A stretch of DNA of 64,000 nt, from NCBI GenBank assembly GCA_027257055.1, contig JAPVLO010000621.1, positions 682,001-746,000 on the forward strand. The letters are read 5' to 3'. Made by a program: the position numbers and the translations under genes. The DNA comes from Cephalopachus bancanus. Taxonomy: Eukaryota; Chordata; Mammalia; Primates; Tarsiidae. Positions within the stretch are counted from its first letter, which is position 1, and every line of letters starts with the position of its first letter. Under the pieces are notes generated by a model. The model worked only from the letters and a program-made list of their open reading frames with translations, made no database searches and was not told the DNA's origin. Below, in pieces: positions 1 to 11,764 of this stretch.

Positions 1-751
1 GAACTTTGAAAATAGGGCTCCAGGCTCTCCTAGCCTGAAGGGTTTCTGTGGATAAATCTGCTGGTATTCTAATTGGTCTTCCCTGGTAGGTAGTCTGGCC
101 TTTTTCTCTTGCTGCCTTTAGGAGTTTTTTTTTTATACTTACTTTGTTTAGGCGAATTGTTATGTGTCTGGGAGTTTGTCTTCTCATTTGTTGTCTTGCA
201 GGGGTTCTCTGAATGTCTTGTGTTTGAATTTTTGCATCACTGATGAGATGAGGGAAGTTTTCTTGAATGATTTCATGAAATGTTTGTTCCAGTGTGACCT
301 CTGTTTCTCTCTCTGCCTCAGGAAGGCCAATTACTCTTAGATTGGGTCTCTTGAAGTAATCATTCATCTCCTGAAGGTTTTGTTCTCACTTTTTAAGCTT
401 GTTTTCTATGTTTTTGACAGTTTGGGTTAGTTCTGTATTTTGGTCTTCGAGCTCTGAGATTCTTTCTTCTGCTTGGCTAATTCTGCTTTCCATGCTAATT
501 AGTTTGTTATTTGTTTCCATCACAGTATTCTTTACTGCTGTTATTTTTGTCATCAGCTCCTTCCTATTTTCCTCTTGTCTCTCCTCAATTTTTAAAATTC
601 TCTCTATTAATGCCCTGATGTCTGGGTTTGTTGCTTGTGACCAGTCATTCTGGGGGCTCTTCATTGTTTGTGCTCCGAAGTCTGTTTTCTCAGTGTCTGA
701 CCTCCCAGGGGTCTGTGTGAGCCCTGTGTTCTTCTTTTGGCTTTTCTTCAT
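1..751 (-). pseudogene. L1 ORF1 (ORF1p) remnant, N-terminal and middle part
   Basis: ORF1p is the L1 RNA-binding, trimeric coiled-coil protein. The reading frame starts at 751 (MKKSQKKN...) and stays open for 121 codons to 386, covering the basic N-terminus and the heptad coiled coil ([20 protein letters not shown]). It then meets a TGA where related copies continue into the RRM domain. Downstream minus-strand sequence (385 to 1) still resembles the rest of ORF1 in broken frames. The nonsense change makes this copy defective. Confidence 0.85.
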
Positions 752-2164
752 TTGTGCAGATTTTCCCTCCCTACTTTTCCCTTCCCTCCACTTCCCCGTC
801 TTCTTTAATTCTATGTTCAGGGGTGGAGGGGTTTCTTTTACTTTTGTTTGTTCAATCTCCTATTCTTCCTTATATATTTCCTCTTGCTTTGTTCAGTTCT
901 GGAGTTGGACTGTGGGTTGAGGGCAGTCCTTTTTGTAGTTTTGGGGTTTAATTAAGGGGAGAACTGTGATTCAAACTCTCTCTGCAGATCCTGGTGTTCA
1001 CCCACAACTGTATGCATAGTCTGAAACCCACTTCCCACTGCCTTTGAGTCTGTCCATGCAGTGGGGTTGTAGGTTTACTCCCTGAAAGCAAAATGAGGTT
1101 AACAGAGGGGAGAAAATGGAGCAGGCAGTGGGGAAAGGGGGGGTGGAAAGAGAGAGGGGTGAGAGGGAAAACAGTTTAATGTACCAACTGGTAAGTGAAA
1201 AGAAACACAAAGACTGAAACAAATATAAAGAAAAACAATAACCATGACTGAAAACTAACAACAACCATATAAAAATCTAAAACATACAATGATGCTAATG
1301 TACACACTGATCAACCTCCTTATTGGTGTCCTATTCCTTTATACAAATATGGGATTTACAGAGAAATAAGAAAAAAGGAAAAGGGGGGAAGAAAAAAGAA
1401 AAAAAGTGGAAAAAAAAGGAGGAGGGAAGGATAGATTAAAGTCAGCAGACTAACAGAACCAGTCAAACACACTCTGAGACTTTTCCTTTAAGTCCAATGT
1501 CCTTTCAGCTCTGATTTCTAGCTGTCCTTGCAGGCTGGTAGAATTGTTCACTGTTAGGGTCGGTTGCCCCTGGCCTGCTGTGAAGAACAGTTCAGATATG
1601 GGCCCCCTGCCCAGTCTATCACTGAGACTGGCTTTTTCCATTTTTCAAGCAGGATGAGCCTCTGCTATTCCTGTTTTGATGTTATTACCTTGGTTCCCCA
1701 GCAGGTGGTGCTATCCTGTGTTACAGTCCAGAGGGGAGGGAGTCTGCTCTGGATCCGCAACTTGCCGTGACAACTTCACCGGGGGAGTTTCACAGGCCTT
1801 TCTCTGGGCTCTGGGCATGGCATGGCAGCGGGGATCTCAGAAGATCTGGCTTGCGGGGCTGCTTCACGGTCTGAAGTCATGGGCGGCTTCAGGTATGAGC
1901 TGGGAATGACCACAGTGGCGGTATCTGGACTGCAGGAACATCCCAGTCCCACTGTGGCAACTGCAGGAGCAGCCCAGTTCCACCACGGTGACTATAGGAG
2001 CAGCCCAGTTCGTCGTGATATCCAAGTAGCCATGGCGGGTGACAGCGGTGGCTGAGCTCCCTGTGAAGAGCAGGCTGCGGAAGATGGGGTCTGTAGCCCC
2101 TGGGAGAGAGCTAGGGTCTTTATGGGTGTTCTCTTTCACAGAGGGTTTCACAGACCCTGCCAGC

Positions 2165-2192
2165 CTGTCGCCATCTTGCCGGAAGTCCCCAG
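2165..2192 (-). promoter_or_regulatory. L1 5' end with YY1-like site
   Basis: The minus strand reads CAAGATGGC about a dozen bases from the L1 5' end; the + strand core CCATCTT is at 2171-2177. In human L1 a YY1 site at this position sets the transcription start. Equivalence in this lineage is inference from position and motif. Confidence 0.6.
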
Positions 2193-2204
2193 CATTCATT
2201 TTTT

Positions 2205-2340
2205 AAATTGACAAATAAAAATTATATGTGTAGTTTTATAATTTGTAACATATTTATGCAGTCCAACATGATTTTTGATAGATGTATACATTGTGTGATA
2301 TCTAAATTAATTTTTAAATTACATTTTACATGGGTTTCTT
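2205..2340 (-). mobile_element. old L1 3'-end fragment
   Basis: The segment resembles the reverse complement of an old L1 3' tail: the '...ATTGACAAATAAAAATTATAT' start and 'GATGTATACATTGTG' block match the antisense tail of L1M-type elements. It is short and decayed. Confidence 0.5.
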
Positions 2341-3178
2341 AAAAATGCTGCATCATTGCTGTCTGATTTTGCAGTTGCTTTTGAGATGTTTGAGGCCAGG
2401 CTGAATAGCTTGATTTTGAGCTTCATGGCTCATGAGCGCTTCCTGCTGTCTCTGTAGTGAAGGGCAGTTTCTTTCATGCTTGGCTATTTGTTGGAGAGAA
2501 GGGATGCCCAATGGCCTGAAGATTTGCTTCTTCCGTTTTCTATTTTACTTTGTAGCATCCTAAAGTGACACCCTTCTTCATTTTCTTATCATCAATCAGT
2601 CTCCAAAGTATGACTCTCTTGTTTTATCCTCTCCCCTAGAAGTGACGCTTCCCAAGTCACCACCTCAAGTGTGAGCACTTTACCAGGTTTGTATCACTTA
2701 GGGTAGAACTTGTCCACTGGGGTGATTGTTGCTCAGTCTCAGAACTTTCAATCTTCCCTTCTGTCCTTCACACGGTTTGTCTCCCCCTTGAAGAGCAGAT
2801 CTGCTGGAAATTGGTGCTAACTCTTCCTTTTACAAGAACTGTCTGATGTTCTTACTTAGGCTTTAGCTATGAAGGCATAGGGCGTGTGTGGTGTTGTGGG
2901 TCTCACAGGTGTCGTCCAGGATGTGCAGAGTCCTCATTTTGGTGTTTGCATGATTTTGGCTCCACTTCCACCTATTGGCTGCATCCAGAATCTCAGTATT
3001 GGGAAGAAGAGCTGGCACCACGCAGACCATTGTGTTTTATGCAGTTTTTCCTTAGAGTCTCCCTTGGAATTTACATTTGTTAAAGTTAAATATGTATGCT
3101 CAGGGATGTGGATAGTGCAATGGTTTGATCGGCCTTAAAACACACAAGATGACCCATGAGTTCATATATTGTCATTCA
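2341..3178. other. intergenic, no gene recognised
   Basis: I see no convincing coding exon, RNA gene or well-preserved repeat here. Short open frames around 2884-3138 lack any recognisable motif and look like chance. Confidence 0.5.
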
Positions 3179-3290
3179 TTCTCCCTCTCTGTTTTTCTGT
3201 TCCCCCAACTTCTTTTCTTCCTCTCTCTCTTCCTCTCCTTCTCCCTTCCTTTCTCCCTCTCCCTCCCTTTCTTTCTCCCCTTCTACCTGA
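3179..3290. repeat. pyrimidine-rich low-complexity tract
   Basis: Almost uninterrupted C/T with short TCCC, TTCC and CTCT units, fading at about 3290. Probably a degraded microsatellite. Confidence 0.75.
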
Positions 3291-3309
3291 ATAATTTAAG
3301 CCTTAGAGC

Positions 3310-3495
3310 AGAGGTCCTCAAACTTTTAAGACAGGGGGCCAGTTCACTGTCCCTCAGACCATTGGAAGGGCGGACTATAGTTTAAAAAAAAACAACTATG
3401 AACAAGTTCCTTTTTTTTTTAAACTCTAGTCCGCCCCTCCAACGGTCTGAGGGACAGTGAACTGGCCCCCTGTTTTAAAAGTTTGAGGACCTCTG
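3310..3495. mobile_element. palindromic hAT-type MITE
   Basis: About 187 bp with two arms of roughly 80 bp that are near-perfect inverted repeats. They start (C)AGAGGTCCTCAAACTTTT and end AAAAGTTTGAGGACCTCTG, with an A/T-rich spacer (about 3380-3420). It is flanked by an 8-bp direct repeat CTTAGAGC (3302-3309 and 3496-3503). The terminal CAG...CTG and 8-bp target duplication fit hAT (Charlie-like) non-autonomous elements. It has no coding capacity. Confidence 0.8.
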
Positions 3496-3639
3496 CTTAG
3501 AGCCTCAGGCTTTAGAGAACAAACCAACATTATTCCTAAAGACGATTCTAATACCAGACAAACATCAGACCTCCCCACAACAGTATGAACTGAGCTATGT
3601 TATTGTATATTCAGCTAGAAGGGAGTATTTTGAAAGTTG

Positions 3640-3805
3640 TCCCCAGAAATAAAAGATAAATGGTTTAAAGTGCTGGTCATGATTCGTACCCCAATTTGAT
3701 CATTGTACTATGTATATAGGCCATGCACTGAAACGTCACATTGTACCTTGTGTGATGCAGAATTATTGTGTCAATTATAAATTTAATAATTAAATTAAAA
3801 AAGAA
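3640..3805 (+). mobile_element. L1 3'-end fragment with A-rich tail
   Basis: The '...TTTGATCATTGTACTATGTATA...GAAACGTCACATTGTACC' sequence followed by an A/T-rich tail near 3780-3803 resembles the terminal 3'UTR of old L1 elements in sense orientation. Confidence 0.55.
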
Positions 3806-4081
3806 TAGAGAAGCTGTGTGATGCATTTTCTCAGCATGAAAGACCCCAGGAACCAGGTATCCAGGAGAAGAGGCAGAGGGAATGGGGGTACACCTGCAAC
3901 TTTCCTAAGCTTGGGAGAGCAATGTTACAATAGCTCAAATACTCCAACAGTGATTCCAGGGTGTAAGAGCAGGCTGTGGAGACATTCCTGCTGTGTTTAG
4001 CTGAAGCATTAACATGGAGCCCACTGGCTGGCTTCCATTCTCCTTGAGGACTATGCTTTATAAAATGCAGTAGGAGATCCA
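3806..4081. other. intergenic, nothing recognised
   Basis: No motif or repeat family recognised; short open frames on both strands have no supporting features. Confidence 0.4.
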
Positions 4082-4118
4082 GCACATCCAAGCTTCCTCT
4101 ATGACTTGTGGCTTGATA
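4082..4118 (-). mobile_element. old L1 fragment, left piece (split by younger L1)
   Basis: The sequence up to 4118 joins smoothly to 11254 onward if the younger L1 between them is removed. The join reads through GATAGCTCCTTTCTTTTTATC, typical of the antisense L1 3' region. It is the left piece of the fragment continuing at 11267. Confidence 0.6.
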
Positions 4119-4395
4119 GCTCCTTTCTTTTCTTTTTTTTTAAACATATTTTTTATTTTAAAATTGTGGGGTACAGTTAAGGGTTAGGTATACAAATATG
4201 CATCGTTCAGGCACCCTTGTTGATAAGGGGTGCCTCCCCATCCCCAGACAGATATTGACTACCATTAATCCCACCTCCCTACCCCCCATAGTTCCCGCCA
4301 CTGTCAATCCTTTTGTTATAGTATTATGATAGATGTTCAAGGTCCACTATGTAAGTGAGAACATGTGATACTAAGATCTTTGATTCTGTGAGAGA

Positions 4396-7300
4396 TCACT
4401 CAGTATTATAGACTCTAGTTCTATCCAGGTTGCTGCAAAATTCATGATTTTGTTCTTTTTTATGGCTGTGTAGTATTCCATCATGTATATGTACCACATT
4501 TTCAAAATCCAGTCCTCTTTTGATGGACAGCATGGTTGGTTTCATGTTCTTGCTATTGTGAACAATGTTGTGGTAGGCATACATGTGAAGTTATCTTTTT
4601 TATAGAGTGATTTGGGTTTTTCAGGGTATATTCCCAGTAGGGGGATTGCAGGATCATATGGGAAGTCGCTATTTAGAGCTTTTAGGAATCGCCACACAGC
4701 TTTCCACAGAGGTTGCACTAGTTTACCCTCTCACCAACAGTGTAGCAGTGTTCCCTTTTCACCACATCCTCTCCAGCATCTGTTATTTTTTGAGTTATTG
4801 ATAACTGCCATTCTGACTGGAGTTAGGTGGCATCTCAGTGTAGTTTCAATTTGCATGACCTTGATGATTAGTGAGGTTGAACGTTTCTTCATGTGTCTGT
4901 TGGCCGCTAGGATGTCTTCTTTTGAGAAGTGCCTGTTCATATCTTTTGCCCACTTTATAATGGGGTTGTTTTTTTCTTTTTAGCATATTTGAGTTCCTTG
5001 TAGATCCAAGGTGTTAGGGCTTTGTCAGACATGGAGTTGGCAAATACTTTTTCCCAGTCTGTGGGCTGTCTTCCTGCTCTCTTGATGGTTTCTTTGGCTT
5101 TGAAGAAGCTTGTCAGTTTAATGAGGTCCCACTTGTCTAGCTTGTCTCTTATGGCCTGTGCGTTTTGGGTTTTGTTTAGGAATTGGATGCCAGTTCCAAT
5201 TTCCATAAGGGTGTGTCCTGCATTTTTTAAGGTTCTTATGGTTTGAGGTTTTACATTTAGGTCTCTGATCCATTTGGAGTTAATTTTTGTGTATGGGGAT
5301 AGATAGGGATCTCCTTGGAATCTCTTGCATATGGTCAGCCAGTTTTCCCAGCACCATTTACTGAATACGTTCTCCTCTCTCCAGTGGTAGGTGGTGGAGG
5401 CTTTGTTGAAGATGAATTGGTTGAGAAATTAAGGTTTTGGTTCTGGAATCTCAATTCTATTCCATTGGTCTATATACCTGTTCCTGTACCAATTCCAAGC
5501 TGTTTCGATTATTATAGTTTTAGAGTAAAGTTTGAAGTCTGGTAATGTGACACTTCTTGCTTTTTTTTTTTTTTTTTTTTGCTGAGGATTGTTCTGGCTA
5601 TTCTTGGTCATTTGTGTTTCCATATGAATTCCTGTATTATTTTTTCTATCTCTGAGAAGAATGTTGCTGGTAATTTGGTGGGTATTGCATTAAATCTGTA
5701 GATTGCCTTAGGTAAGATGCACATCTTCACAGTGTTGATTCTTCCAATCCATCAGCATAGGATATTTTTCCACTTGTTTGTGTCATCTTTGATTTCTTTG
5801 AGCAGAATTTTGTAGTTTTCATTGTAAAGGTCTTTCACATCTCTGGTTAGGAAGATGCCAAGGTATTTCATTTTTTTTTGTGGCTATTGTGAATGGGATT
5901 GTGCTCTTTTTATTTTTTTTTGAGTTGGAGTCTCACTCTGTCACCCAGACTGGAGTGCAGTGGCCACTCCCGGCCACTGCAGCATTGACTGCTGGGCTCT
6001 GGCGATCCTTCCTCCTCAGTCTTCCAAGTAGCTGGAATTACAGGCATGCGCTACCACGCCCGGCTGATTTTTTTTTTTTTGATTTATTGTAGAGATGAGG
6101 TCTCACTGCCCAGCTGGGTCTCGAACCCGTGGGCTTAGGCAATCCACTTGCCTCAGCCTCCCAAAGGTGCAGGATTACAGGCTGAGCCACTGAGCCCGGC
6201 TGGGATTGTGCTTTTTATTTAGGTTTCTGTTTGTTTATTATTGGTGTAAAGAAATGCGATTGTCTTTTGCACATTTATTTTATATGCTGAGACTTTGCCA
6301 AAGTCCTTTATCAGTGCAAGGAGGCTTTTGACAGATTCTCTTGGGTTTTCAAGGAACACAATCATGTTATCTGCAAAGAGAGATAACTGGACTTCCTCTT
6401 TTCCTATTTGGATACTGCTGATCACCTTCTCTTTTCTGATTGCTCTAGCCAGGACTTCCAATACTATATTGAACAGGAGGGGAGAGAGTGGGCATCCTTC
6501 TCTTGTTCCAATTTTCAGGGGAAATGGTTCCAATTTTTGTCTGTTTAAGAGTATGCTAGCTGTGAGTTTCTTGTCAATGGCTTTTACTATTTTGAGGTAT
6601 GTTCCATGTATGCCTAGATGTTCGAGGGTTTTTATCAAGAAGGGGTGCTGGATTTGTCAAAAGCTTTTTCTGCATTTAATGATATAATCATGTGGTTTTT
6701 GTTCTGATGTCTGTTGATGTATTTAATTACATTTATTGTCTTGTGAATGTTGAACCAGCCTTGTGTACCAGGGATGAAGCCTACTTGGTCGTGATGGATG
6801 ATTTTTGAGATATGTTGTTGAATCTGGGCTGCTAGGATCTTGTTGAGAATTTTGGCATCTATGTTCATCAAGGATATTGGCCTGTAGTTCTCTTTCTTTG
6901 TTGGGTCTTTACCTGGCTTGGGTATCAATGTGATGTTAGCTTCATAAAATGATTTGGGGAGGGTTCCATCTTTCTCAACTTCCTGGAATACTTTCAGTAG
7001 GATTGGTGTCAGCTCCTCCTTAAATGTCTTATAGAATTCTGCTGGAAATCCATCTTGTCCAGGGCTTTTTTTTTGTAGGTAGTTTTCTTATTACATAGTC
7101 AATTTTCTTGATTGTTATTGGTCTATTTAGGGTCTCAATTTTTTCTTGTTTCAACCTAGACAGGTTGTGTGATATCACAAAGTCTTCCATTTCTTTAAGG
7201 TTTTCAAGTTTGTTTCCATGCAAGTGTACATAATAGTTTCTAGTGATCTTTTGTATTTCTTCAGGGTTAGATGTGACTTCATCTTTTGTGTTTCTGATTG

Positions 7301-8450
7301 TATTTATCTGGGCTTTTTCTCTTTTTTTCTTGGTCAGTCTAGCTAGGGGATGATCAATCTTGTTTATCCTTTCAAAGAAGGAGCTTTTTGTTTCATTGAT
7401 TTTTTTTTTTTTGTATTATCTTTTTGTCTTCTATGTCCTGGATTTGAGTTTTTATTTTGGTGATCTGGATTCTTCTGCTGAAATTAGGGTTTTGGTGGTC
7501 TTGCTTTCCCAGCTTCCTAAGGTGACTTTTTAGGCTGTTAATTTGTGATCCTTTCATTTCCTTTATGTGCGTTTGTAGAGATATGAATTCCCCTCTTACT
7601 ACAGCTTTCATGAGATCCCAGAGATTTTGGTAAGGTGTTTCTTCATTTTCCTATGTTTCCAGGAATCTTTTAATCTCTGTTTTGATTTCATCATTGACTC
7701 AGGAGTTGTTTAGCATCATGCTGTTTAGTGTCCATGTCTTTGTGGGTTTTGGGGAAACCTTGTTTGTGTTGATGTTTATTTTTATTCCACTGTGGTCCGA
7801 GAAGGTACATGACAAAATTTCGATCTTCTGAAATTTGTTTATGCTTGATTTATGGCCAAGTATGTGGTCGATCTTAGAGTACATTCCATGCGGTGATGAG
7901 TAGTATGTATATTCTGTGGTCGTTAGGTGGAGTGATCTGTAGGTATCAGTTAAGTCCATTTGGTCAAGAGTCACATTATGGTTCCGGATCTCATTGCTGA
8001 TTTTTTGTCCTGATGATCTGTCTAGGGTGTGAGTGGGGTATTAAAGTTCCCAGCAATATTTTTCTTGAGTTTTCCTAGAAGCTTCTTTATGAAAGTTGGC
8101 GCTCCTATGTTGGCTGCATATATGTTTAGGATAGATATTTCTTGTTGATGGAGTAAACCTTTTATCATTATGTAGTGACCTTCTGTATTTTTTTTAAGTT
8201 TTGATAGCTTAAATGTATTTTGTCTGAAATTAGGATCGTGACTCCTCCTTTCTTTTGTGTTTCATTTGCCTGAAAATTTGTTTCTCATCCTCTTACTTTG
8301 AGTCTGTGTGTGTCCTTTCTAGTGAGATGGGTCTCTTGAAGGCAATATATTGTTGCCTGGTGATGTTTTATTCATTTTACCATTCTATGTCTTTTCAGTG
8401 GTGCATTTAGTTCATTCATATTCAGGATAATTATTGAAATGTGAGAGTTT
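4396..8450 (-). pseudogene. L1 ORF2 (endonuclease-reverse transcriptase), disrupted
   Basis: ORF2p nicks target DNA and reverse-transcribes L1 RNA. Fragments lie in order: endonuclease with a SDHSGIK motif (near 7770-7830), RT fingers (around 6635-6928), RT palm (6219-6638) and the C-terminal region (4396-4584). The RT catalytic FADD motif reads FADN here, losing one metal-binding aspartate. Multiple frameshifts split the frame and an Alu interrupts it downstream of the RT palm. Clearly dead. Confidence 0.88.
5914..6201 (-). mobile_element. Alu dimer inserted in L1 ORF2
   Basis: Antisense Alu: a poly-T start at about 5914, GAGTTGGAGTCTCACTCTG, a central A-rich linker (poly-T near 6068-6080), then the left monomer ending GAGCCCGGCT. 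A Pol III B-box-like GGTTCGAGACC is present on the minus strand near 6120. The target duplication GGGATTGTGCT occurs at 5895-5905 and 6202-6212. The right monomer contains GTGGCC...GGCCAC, unlike human Alu. Confidence 0.9.
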
Positions 8451-8468
8451 ATCCCTATCATCAAGCTC

Positions 8469-9501
8469 TTATAGAGTTGGTGTTGTTCCTCTTTGTTTGC
8501 TGTCTTTCTTTTGGTTTTGGGGTTGGTTCGTGTGTTTTACTCTTTTTCTTGTACTCTTGTGAAGAATGTTGTTTTTCTTTTTTCCTCTTCTTCTGTGTTT
8601 GTATAATTTCTTAAATGTTTCTTGTAGAGGTGGTCTGGTGGCAGCAAAAATTCTTAGGGATTGGGTATCTGGGAAAGATTTTAATTCTCCCTTGCTGATG
8701 AAGCTGAGCTTGGCTGGGTAGGTTATTCTTGGTTGAAATTGTTTATCTTTTAGAACTTTGAAGATAGGGTTCCAAGCTTTCCTAGCCTGCAGGGTTTCTG
8801 TAGATACATCTGCTGCTATTCTAATTGATCTTCCATGGTAGGTGATCTGGCCTTTTTCTCTTGCTGCCTTTAGGATTTTTTCTTTTATAGCTAGTTTGTT
8901 TAGGTGAATTATTATGTGTCTGGGAGTTGGTCTTCTCATTTGTTGTCTTGCAGGGGTTGTCTGAATCTCTTATGTTTGAATTTTCACATCACTGATGAGA
9001 TAAGGGAAGTTTTCTTCAATAATCTCATGGAATGTTTGTTCCAAGGTGGCCTCTGTTTCTCTTTCTGTTTCAGGAAGACCAATTATTCTTAAATTTGTAC
9101 TCTTGAAGTAATCATTCATCTCTTGGAGGGTTTTTTCTGTCTTTTTAAGCTTCTTTTCTATGTTTTTGACAGTTTGGGTTAGTTCTATCTTGGTTCTCAA
9201 GCTCTGAGATTCTTTTTTCTGCTTTGCTAATTCTGCTTTCCATGCTTATCAGTTTTTTATTTATTTCATTTGCAGTATACTTTACTACTGTTATCTCAGT
9301 TATCAACTCCTTTCTAGTTTCTTCTTGTCTCTCCTGAATTCTTTTTAATCTCTCCACTAATGTCTTGATATCTAGGTTTATAGTTTGAGATCTGTCATTC
9401 TGGGCGCTCTTCATTGTTTGCATTCTGAAGTCAGTTTTCTCAGTGTCTGCCCTTCCAGGGGTCTGGTAGAGACCCATATTCTTCTTTTGGTTTTTCTTCA
9501 T
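8469..9501 (-). pseudogene. L1 ORF1, frameshifted
   Basis: Three overlapping minus-strand pieces in different frames cover the protein in order: N-terminus and coiled coil (9501-9145), coiled coil end and start of the RRM region (9200-8970), then RRM and C-terminal domain (8939-8469, with RRPTPRHIIIHLNK and the [10 protein letters not shown] block). At least two frame changes break an otherwise complete ORF1. Confidence 0.87.
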
Positions 9502-11266
9502 TTGTGTAGATTATTCTCTCTCTCCCCCTTTCCCTCTCCTTCTTTAATTCTGGTTTTCAGGGGAGGTGGGGTTGCTTTTATGTCTTTTGTTCAATCTCCT
9601 GTTCTTTCTCATGAGTGTCTCCTGGCTTTGTTCACTTTTGAGATTGGACTATGGTTTGGGGCCTGTACTTTTTGCAGTTTTGAGGTTTAATTGAGGGGGA
9701 AGCTGTGATTCAGAATCTATCTGCTGATCCCAGTATCCACCAACAGGTGTATGGGTACACTGGAATCTATTTCCCACTGCCTTACAATCTGTCCATGCAA
9801 CGGGGTGTAGGTTTGCTCCCTGGAACAAAAGGTGGTATGAAAAAGGAAAATAATGGAAGAAGGTTGGGTCAAGAGGAAGTTATAAAGAGAGAAGCGTGAG
9901 AGGGAAAACAGACATACATACCAACTAATGGGTGAAAAAGAGACACAAGGCCAGAAAAGAGTGAAAAACAGACACACAAACAAAATTTCCTAAAGCATAC
10001 TGGTAATCACACAAAGACAGTCCAATAAAATCATGCCTTTTGATGCATTTTCCCCCAACACATACAGGTAGTCTAAATAAGAAAGCAAACAAAAGTGAGC
10101 AAAACAGTCAAAACAATAAAATCAAAAGTCAAAATAAGAAACCAGACTAGCTCTGGAATCCTTCCTGAGTGTCTAAAGTCTCTTCAGTTCTGATCTCTAG
10201 CCTCTCCCCTTTGCTTTCATTGCAGGCTTGCTACCTGAGAGGTCTGCAATGACTGAGTTGCCTGTATCTGATTTAGTGTAGGGGAGGGTCTTTAGTCTCC
10301 TGTTTAGTGACGTTACCTTAGAAACCAAGGTGGAGGCTGCTCATAGGTTGGCGAAGCAATGCAAATCTCTGCCTGGAAAATGGCCAAGGTGGGCAACTCT
10401 TCTCTCGTGTATCCTTTGTCTCCACCTGTCCTTTCTCTCTGCTTATCCAGGTTCGTGGGCAATCCACTATGATGGGCTGTGGTGACATGTCAGGCACTGG
10501 GGCTCAGCGGCACAGCTGTGCACTGGATCTTGTGTGTCACCAGCAGCCTGGGGTAGAGGAGGGAGCTGACTTCCCTCTTCTGGAGCTGAGAGCTGAGAGT
10601 GGCCGTCAGCCCCTCTTAAGATATACTGTTCCCTACACAACCATGGGGTCCCACACTAGGTGCCTCAGCCAGAGCAAGAGCAGGACTGGAGCTGTGAAGG
10701 GGAGGTGGTGACCAGTGACAGCAGCTTTGGGTCCTACACAGGGCACTTCAGCCAGGAGTGGAGCTGGTATCTCTGAGGGGCAGCACCTAGATCCTCCCTG
10801 GGCGACGATGGCTTGAAATAGGGCTGAGTGGGGGCCCAGAACCCAGGGCAGGGAGCTGGAACTCTGAGGAGTGAGCACCGGGTTGCTGGGCTGGGAACCC
10901 AGTCAGGGAGGGAACTGGCAGTGACTGGGTGCCGGGCAGATCAGTGTAGCCAGCAAGGGAACCCAGATCTTTACAAGGTAGTATCCAAGGGCCTCTGCAG
11001 GGTGAGATGTTATAGCTGGGGAGGGAACTGGGATCTCTGTGTGGCCAGGGCGCAGGGCCACCTTTGGTGGAGCAACAGCAGCCAGGGGCCACAATAGCTG
11101 ACCTTGCATGGGACCAAGGGTCTCTGGGCCTCAGACTGGTGCAGCTGGCAGTGGGCAGGAGGGTGGAGGAAGGAAAGTAAGAGTCTTTTTGGGAACTCAC
11201 TTTCGGAGAATCTCACAGTTCCACCCATGCCATCCCCATCTTACTGGAACTCTGCTCCTTTCTTTT

Positions 11267-11760
11267 TATCAGTGAATAATATTCCATTGTCTAGATGTGC
11301 CACAGTTACCCATTTACCTACTGAAGGACATCTTGTTTGCTGCCACTTTTTAGCCATTATGAATACAGCTGCTATATACATATCCATGTATGGGTGATTG
11401 TGTGGATGGAAGTTTTCAACTCCTTTGGTAAACACCAAGGGACTCAGTTACTAGGTAATATGGTATTCACTTGTTCAGTTTTGTGAGAAACTGCTAAACA
11501 TTCTTTCAAAGTGGCTGTATCATTTTTTATTTCCACCAGCAATAGATGAGAGTTATTCTTACTTCATGTCCCACTTGTTTCATGTCCTCCATGAGCATAT
11601 GGCTCACTCTTGGTGAATGGAGACATCTCTACTTCTTTAGTTGACTTCATCTTGTACGTTTCATCTTTACTTTTTATGTTAATTCTTGCCCATGACCTCA
11701 GATTTTTCCAGTGTTGTAAACAAGGCTGAGATCAACAATCTCATTTTGCAGAGATAAATC
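11267..11760 (-). mobile_element. old L1 fragment, right piece
   Basis: The AGTGAATAATATTCCATTGTCTAGATGTGCCACAG type sequence is the antisense of an old L1 ORF2/3' region. It is continuous with 4082-4118 across the younger L1. Heavily mutated. Confidence 0.75.
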
Positions 11761-11764
11761 TTGG

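Larger units (their letters stand above)
1..2192 (-). mobile_element. L1 LINE, 5' part (5'UTR plus ORF1), continues left of window
   Basis: Read on the minus strand this begins near 2192 with an L1-type start (GGGGACTTCCGGCAAGATGGC-like), followed by a GC-rich 5'UTR down to about 752 and then ORF1. The sequence closely parallels the 5' halves of the L1 copies ending at 11253, 27212 and 49405. ORF2 and the 3' end lie outside the window. The intact 5' end means this copy was not 5'-truncated on insertion. Confidence 0.9.
4132..11253 (-). mobile_element. full-length L1 LINE, antisense, nested in older L1
   Basis: On the minus strand: 5'UTR about 11253-9502, ORF1 9501-8469, ORF2 about 8450-4396, then a 3'UTR and poly-A (poly-T on + at about 4133-4141). 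A 13-bp target-site duplication GCTCCTTTCTTTT occurs at 4119-4131 and 11254-11266. In the element's sense it begins AAAAG, fitting L1 endonuclease cleavage. Both ORFs carry frameshifts and stops, and an Alu is inserted in ORF2 (5914-6201). The copy cannot move by itself. Confidence 0.92.

Noticed and set aside
399..920. 173-codon + strand open frame rich in Phe/Ser
   Set aside because: Antisense shadow of the L1 ORF1 coiled coil on the minus strand.
10787..11200. 137-codon minus-strand frame and + strand frames over 10469-11100
   Set aside because: Same reason: L1 5'UTR, several overlapping frames on both strands, no family resemblance.
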